Origin: Pseudomonadota bacterium
Lineage (GTDB): Bacteria > Pseudomonadota > Alphaproteobacteria > Rhizobiales > Xanthobacteraceae
DNA length: 8,964 nt
Reading direction: 5' to 3'
Assembly: GCA_021779635.1 (NCBI GenBank)
Contig: JAJYAH010000231.1
Span: 1-8,964 of the forward strand
The notes below the pieces were generated by a model. The model saw nothing but the letters and a program-made list of their open reading frames with translations, searched no databases and was not told the DNA's origin. A program made the position numbers and the translations under genes. Below are positions 5,851 to 8,964 of this stretch, in pieces (within the stretch, counting starts at the first letter, position 1; each line of letters opens with the position of its first letter).

Positions 5851-6718
5851 CGGTCTCGTCGATAACGCCGTTGCGCAACAGACCGATATTCTCGGCCTCG
5901 ACCTCGACGATGTCGCCGGGCTTGAGGTAGCGCGGCGGATCGAACCGCGCCCCGGCCCCGGTCGGCGTTCCCGTGACGATAATGTCGCCGGGAACCAGCG
6001 TCGTGAATGTCGAAATATAGTTGATCAGGTAACGAAACCCGAAGATCAACCGGCCGGTGCGATCGTCCTGCCGGGTCTCGCCGTTGACCCGCGTGGTCAG
6101 CCGGATATCGGCAATCTGCGCTTCGTCGGTATAGGGCACCAGCCATGGGCCGAGGCTGCCGCTGGCCTCGAAATTCTTGCCTTGCGTCACATTGAATTTC
6201 GCGTGCCGCACCCAGTCGCGGATGGTGCCTTCATTGCACAGCGTGATCGCCGCGATGTGATCCGGCGCCGCGCTCTCCGCGATATGCCGGCCGGCCTTGC
6301 CGACGATCAAGACCACTTCGCCCTCGTAATCGAGCTGCGCCGAGGCGCGCGGACGAACCAGCGGTGTTCCGTGGCCGACGAACGAGCGCGGCGTGCGCAT
6401 GAACATGCTGGGATATTTCGGCGCGTCCTGGCCGTCCTTGTATTCGGCGTTGCGGTCCGGATAGTTGACGCCGATGCAGATGATCTTTTCCGGCGCCGGG
6501 ATCGGCGGCAGCCAGGTGATCGCGTCGAGGGCATGGTCCGGCGAACGCTGTGCGGCAGCCTCGGCGAGCTTCATCAAGGCACCTGCGGCTATCACCTCGC
6601 GCAGCGTCGGATATTCCTTGCCGAACTGCGCGGAGAGCTCGACGATCCCGCCATCGGTGACAGCGCCATATTTTAGCGATCCGTCAACGGCGAAAGTGGC
6701 AAGGCGGGCAGGGGCCAT
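5846..6718 (-). CDS. FAH-family enzyme, HpaG/HpaF-like decarboxylase or isomerase (290 aa)
   Basis: This fumarylacetoacetate hydrolase-family protein (COG0179) has a small N-terminal domain (1-75) followed by the catalytic domain, which opens at PAPEKIICIGVNYPDRNAEY (75-93). Metal ligands E132 and E134 are seen in LDYEGEVVLIVGK. The third acidic position lies in CNEGTIRDW (161-169), where E163 replaces the Asp of the usual ND-x-S-x-RD motif. PGDIIVTGTPTGAG (243-256) and the LKPGDIVEVE tail are typical. In the homoprotocatechuate pathway such enzymes decarboxylate 5-oxopent-3-ene-1,2,5-tricarboxylate and isomerise the product. E. coli HpaG is a fused double-domain protein, whereas this one is single. 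Placement right after hpaD supports a role there, but the exact substrate is not settled by sequence. The ATG at 6718 follows GGAAAG (6722-6727) and lies 24 bp after hpaD. Confidence 0.82.
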   Translation of the reverse strand: MAPARLATFAVDGSLKYGAVTDGGIVELSAQFGKEYPTLREVIAAGALMKLAEAAAQRSPDHALDAITWLPPIPAPEKIICIGVNYPDRNAEYKDGQDAPKYPSMFMRTPRSFVGHGTPLVRPRASAQLDYEGEVVLIVGKAGRHIAESAAPDHIAAITLCNEGTIRDWVRHAKFNVTQGKNFEASGSLGPWLVPYTDEAQIADIRLTTRVNGETRQDDRTGRLIFGFRYLINYISTFTTLVPGDIIVTGTPTGAGARFDPPRYLKPGDIVEVEAENIGLLRNGVIDETE

Positions 6719-6721
6719 CAG

Positions 6722-6727
6722 CTTTCC
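6722..6727 (-). promoter_or_regulatory. Ribosome binding site of the FAH-family gene
   Basis: GGAAAG on the minus strand lies 3 nt before the ATG at 6718, within the 24-bp gap after hpaD. The spacing is short but the match is clear, and it supports this start. Confidence 0.5.
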
Positions 6728-6742
6728 AATACGGTCAACACA

Positions 6743-7726
6743 TCAGTCCGCAACGGTGACATCGGCGACGAATAGCGGTTCGCGGACCGGCTGCCCCGCA
6801 AACGGCGATCCCTGCTCGAACCAGGAACGCGGCGCCGGCGCGCCCCATAGCGTCTGCCGCCGCGGATCGCGCAGTGACCAGCGCATCGGCTCGTGGTCAT
6901 GGTCCATGGTGAAGTAATCGCTGGTGTAAAGCTCGAGGCGATGGCCGTCGGGATCCCGGACGTAGAGAAAGAACGCGTTGGAAATCCCGTGGCGGCCGGG
7001 CCCGCGCTCGATGTTCTTGAGATAGCCGCTGGAGGCCATCACGTCGCACAGATGCAGGATGTTCATCGCAGTCGGCACCCAATAGGCGAAGTGGTGCAGG
7101 CGAGGGCCCTTGCCGTTGGTGATGGCAAAATCGTGGACGTTGCCCTTGCGGTGCATCCAGGCCGCCGCGATGCGGCCGTTCGGCCCGTCTTCCTCGGCGT
7201 ATTCGGTGAGCCGGAAGCCCAGCCGGGCGTAGAAGTCGACGGTGTCCTGCACTTCGGCGGCGAATACGTTGAAGTGGTCGAGCCGTTGCGGATGGCAGCC
7301 CTTGTAGAGATCGTAGCGGCGCAGCAGATGCGGGCGCTTCTCCATCGATGCGTAGAGCTCGATTTGAAAACCGCAGGGATCGGTGAACTGCAGGGTGCGG
7401 CCCTGAAACGGCTGTTCGGCGAATGCGCAAGTGATGCCGTTCTCCGAGAAGAACGCTGCGGCCTTGTCGAGATCCTGCTCGTTGCCGACCTTGAAGCCCA
7501 GGCGGTTGCAGGCCGCCGCCGCGGATTTGCGCAGCACCATCGAATGATGCTGACGCTCCTCGCTGCCGCGCAGATAAACCTCCTTGTCGTCGTGATCTTC
7601 GACATGGAGCCCGACGGTGTTTTCATAAAATTCGCGGCTCGCCTTCAGATCGACCACGTCGAGCACGACGTGGCTGCACCGGATGATGTTGAAAGGCGGA
7701 TCGAAAGTATGCTGCGGCACGGGCAT
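6743..7726 (-). CDS. hpaD: 3,4-dihydroxyphenylacetate 2,3-dioxygenase, type I extradiol (HpaD, 327 aa)
   Basis: This is a ring-cleaving dioxygenase of the vicinal-oxygen-chelate (VOC) superfamily. It opens homoprotocatechuate to 5-carboxymethyl-2-hydroxymuconate semialdehyde using Fe(II) or Mn(II). There are two VOC modules: an N-terminal one (about 14-128, starting IRCSHVVLDVVDLKASREFY) and a catalytic C-terminal one (about 145-275). The 2-His-1-carboxylate ligands are visible as H151 (RLDHFNVFA), H212 (GPRLHHFAYW) and E265 (HRLELYTSDY). Second-sphere residues H198, H246 and Y255 align with H200, H248 and Y257 of the Brevibacterium/Arthrobacter homoprotocatechuate enzymes. The IERGPGRHGISNAFFLYVRDPDGHR stretch and the WSLRDPRRQTLWGAPAPRSWF tail are specific to that group rather than to catechol 2,3-dioxygenase. 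It is slightly shorter than those actinobacterial enzymes. The ATG at 7726 has an AGGAAA site 5 nt upstream. HpaE is encoded just upstream and an FAH enzyme just downstream. Confidence 0.88.
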   Translation of the reverse strand: MPVPQHTFDPPFNIIRCSHVVLDVVDLKASREFYENTVGLHVEDHDDKEVYLRGSEERQHHSMVLRKSAAAACNRLGFKVGNEQDLDKAAAFFSENGITCAFAEQPFQGRTLQFTDPCGFQIELYASMEKRPHLLRRYDLYKGCHPQRLDHFNVFAAEVQDTVDFYARLGFRLTEYAEEDGPNGRIAAAWMHRKGNVHDFAITNGKGPRLHHFAYWVPTAMNILHLCDVMASSGYLKNIERGPGRHGISNAFFLYVRDPDGHRLELYTSDYFTMDHDHEPMRWSLRDPRRQTLWGAPAPRSWFEQGSPFAGQPVREPLFVADVTVAD

Positions 7727-7731
7727 GTGTG

Positions 7732-7737
7732 TTTCCT
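7732..7737 (-). promoter_or_regulatory. Ribosome binding site of hpaD
   Basis: AGGAAA on the minus strand, 5 nt before the ATG at 7726, is a strong and well-placed site that confirms the start of the dioxygenase gene. Confidence 0.6.
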
Positions 7738-7761
7738 AGAATGATTTTGAGTTCATCCACA

Positions 7762-7780
7762 CCTCTCCCAACGGGAGAGG
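7762..7780. repeat. CCTCTCCC-AAC-GGGAGAGG palindromic intergenic element
   Basis: This is a perfect 8-bp inverted repeat with a 3-nt loop in the 88-bp gap between the hpaE and hpaD genes (7727-7814). The motif resembles the abundant CTCTCCC/GGGAGAGG palindromes found between genes in Bradyrhizobium and relatives, which supports the taxonomic guess. As RNA it would form a stable GC-rich hairpin. On the minus strand it is followed by GTGTGGATG with no T-run, so it is not a standard intrinsic terminator. It could stabilise or attenuate the message between the two genes. Confidence 0.7.
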
Positions 7781-7814
7781 GGGCGCGCTGCCGTTGCTGG
7801 TCCGGCTGAGCGCA

Positions 7815-8964
7815 TCAGATGCCCGGTTCGACGCCCAGCCGTTGAATCTTGTGCGTCCCCTTGGCAAGCGAGACGTGCTTGGTTTCCATGTAGAAGTCGA
7901 ACGAATAGTCGCCGCCGTCGCGGCCGATGCCGGACGATTTCATGCCGCCGAACGGGGTGGGCAAGTGGCGGACGTTTTCGGAATTCAGCCAGATCATGCC
8001 GGCCTCGAGCGCGTCGGCGACCCGCAGCGCGCGGCCCATCTCCGAAGTCCAGACATAGCCGGTCAATCCGTATTGCACGGAGTTGGCGATCTCGACGGCG
8101 TCATTTTCGTCGCGGAATGGAATTACGATTAGGAAAGGACCGAACACTTCTTCCTGCGCGACGCGCATCCCGGCATCGGCGCCGGTGACGAGCGTCGGCT
8201 GCACATATTGCCCGCCGCCGGGGCCGTCATGCACCTTGCCGCCGACGGCGATCACCGCGCCGTCTTTTCGCGCGATGTCGAAATAGGAGCAGACTTTTTC
8301 CAGATGGCGCTCGTGGATCAGCGGCCCGATTTCGGTCGCGGGATCCAAGGGATGCCCGATCTTCAGCGCCTTCACGCGCGCGGAGAGCTTCTCGACGAAT
8401 TTCTCAGCGATACTTTGCTGGATCAACAGCCGGCTCGAAGAAGTGCAACGCTCGCCGTTCAGCGAATAGATCATGAACACCACCGCATCGAGCGCGCGGT
8501 CAAGGTCGGCGTCGTCGAACACGATCACGGGATTCTTGCCGCCGAGTTCGAAATGGACGCGCTTCAGGCTCGGTGCGCCCTGCGCCATGATCGCGGCACC
8601 GGTTGAGGTTTCACCGACGAAGGCGATCGCCTTGATCGCGGGGTGCTCGGTCAAAGCCTTGCCGGCTTCCTCGCCGATGCCGTGCACGGTGTTGAGAACG
8701 CCGTCGGGCACGCCGGCCTGCTTCACCAGCCGCGACAGCAGGTCGGCGGTGACCGGCGACCACTCCGCTGGCTTGTGGACCACCGTGCAGCCGGCGGCGA
8801 GCGCCGGCGCGATCTTCCAGGTCGACAGCATGAACGGCGTGTTCCACGGCGTGATCACGCCGACCGGGCCGATCGGCACGCGGGTCGAAACGTTCCAGTG
8901 CTCGTCGCTCGGCAGGTTCAGGCCGTCGCGCGCATCGGTGCACTTGTCGGCGAAGAAGCGAAAG
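7815..8964 (-). CDS. hpaE: 5-carboxymethyl-2-hydroxymuconate semialdehyde dehydrogenase HpaE (C-terminal 383 codons, start outside window)
   Basis: This NAD-dependent aldehyde dehydrogenase would oxidise the ring-cleavage semialdehyde made by HpaD. The frame is open from the window edge (first full codon at 8963, reading FRFFADKCTDARDGLNLP), so roughly the first 110 of about 490 residues are missing. A GTG at 8879 is internal and not a start. In visible numbering, the Rossmann/NAD region includes IGPVGVITPWNTPFMLSTWKIAPALAAGCTVVHKPAEWSP with catalytic Asn at 41. The general-base Glu is in FELGGKNP (E139) and the nucleophile Cys in LNGERCTSSSR (C173). The C-terminal oligomerisation part has EEVFGPFLIVIPF and TPFGGMKSSGIGRDGG. 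The FRFFADK and WNVSTRVPIGPVGVITPWNTPFMLSTWK stretches are typical of HpaE rather than betaine-aldehyde or other ALDH groups. The hpaD neighbour agrees. A relaxed-specificity ALDH remains possible. Confidence 0.87.
   Translation of the reverse strand, partial: FRFFADKCTDARDGLNLPSDEHWNVSTRVPIGPVGVITPWNTPFMLSTWKIAPALAAGCTVVHKPAEWSPVTADLLSRLVKQAGVPDGVLNTVHGIGEEAGKALTEHPAIKAIAFVGETSTGAAIMAQGAPSLKRVHFELGGKNPVIVFDDADLDRALDAVVFMIYSLNGERCTSSSRLLIQQSIAEKFVEKLSARVKALKIGHPLDPATEIGPLIHERHLEKVCSYFDIARKDGAVIAVGGKVHDGPGGGQYVQPTLVTGADAGMRVAQEEVFGPFLIVIPFRDENDAVEIANSVQYGLTGYVWTSEMGRALRVADALEAGMIWLNSENVRHLPTPFGGMKSSGIGRDGGDYSFDFYMETKHVSLAKGTHKIQRLGVEPGI

Noticed and set aside
6893..7744. 283-codon rightward open frame opposite hpaD
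   Set aside because: Antisense shadow of the dioxygenase, whose metal ligands and family motifs are all on the minus strand.

Overview
All genes in this window read leftward (minus strand), with high GC and the dense, short-gap operon layout of an alphaproteobacterium. Protein content, codon choice and a CTCTCCC/GGGAGAGG intergenic palindrome suggest a Bradyrhizobium/Rhodopseudomonas-type member of the Nitrobacteraceae. That taxonomic call is an inference made without a database search.

Right half (8964 to 4178, read right to left): part of a homoprotocatechuate (3,4-dihydroxyphenylacetate) meta-cleavage cluster. It holds an hpaE-type aldehyde dehydrogenase cut by the window edge, an hpaD-type type I extradiol ring-cleavage dioxygenase, a single-domain fumarylacetoacetate-hydrolase (FAH) family enzyme of the HpaG/HpaF kind, and an acetolactate-synthase-like thiamine-diphosphate (ThDP) enzyme that is not a standard member of the pathway. 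HpaD opens the ring, HpaE oxidises the semialdehyde, and the FAH enzyme would decarboxylate or isomerise the product. The hydratase and aldolase steps are not visible here.

Middle (4177 to 3907): 271 bp without a gene. It carries an almost perfect Pho box (CTGTCAT-N4-GTGTCAT) directed at the genes to the left, followed by a dyad with LysR-type T-N11-A geometry and then a ribosome binding site.

Left half (3906 to 1): a ptxABCDE phosphite-oxidation operon. PtxA (ATPase), PtxB (periplasmic binding protein) and PtxC (permease) form a phosphite ABC importer. PtxD is an NAD-dependent phosphite dehydrogenase that turns phosphite into phosphate. PtxE is a LysR-type regulator and runs off the left edge. 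Gaps are 32 bp (A-B), a 4-bp overlap (B-C), 17 bp (C-D) and a 23-bp overlap (D-E), so a single transcript is likely. The set would let the cell use reduced phosphorus (+3) as a P source, with expression tied to phosphate starvation through PhoB and possibly tuned by PtxE.

The ptx assignment rests on long, specific stretches I recognise from the Pseudomonas stutzeri PtxB and PtxD proteins, not on generic family similarity. The system itself is known. The points to follow up are its combined Pho box/LysR promoter, its placement behind an aromatic catabolic cluster, and the unexplained ThDP enzyme.
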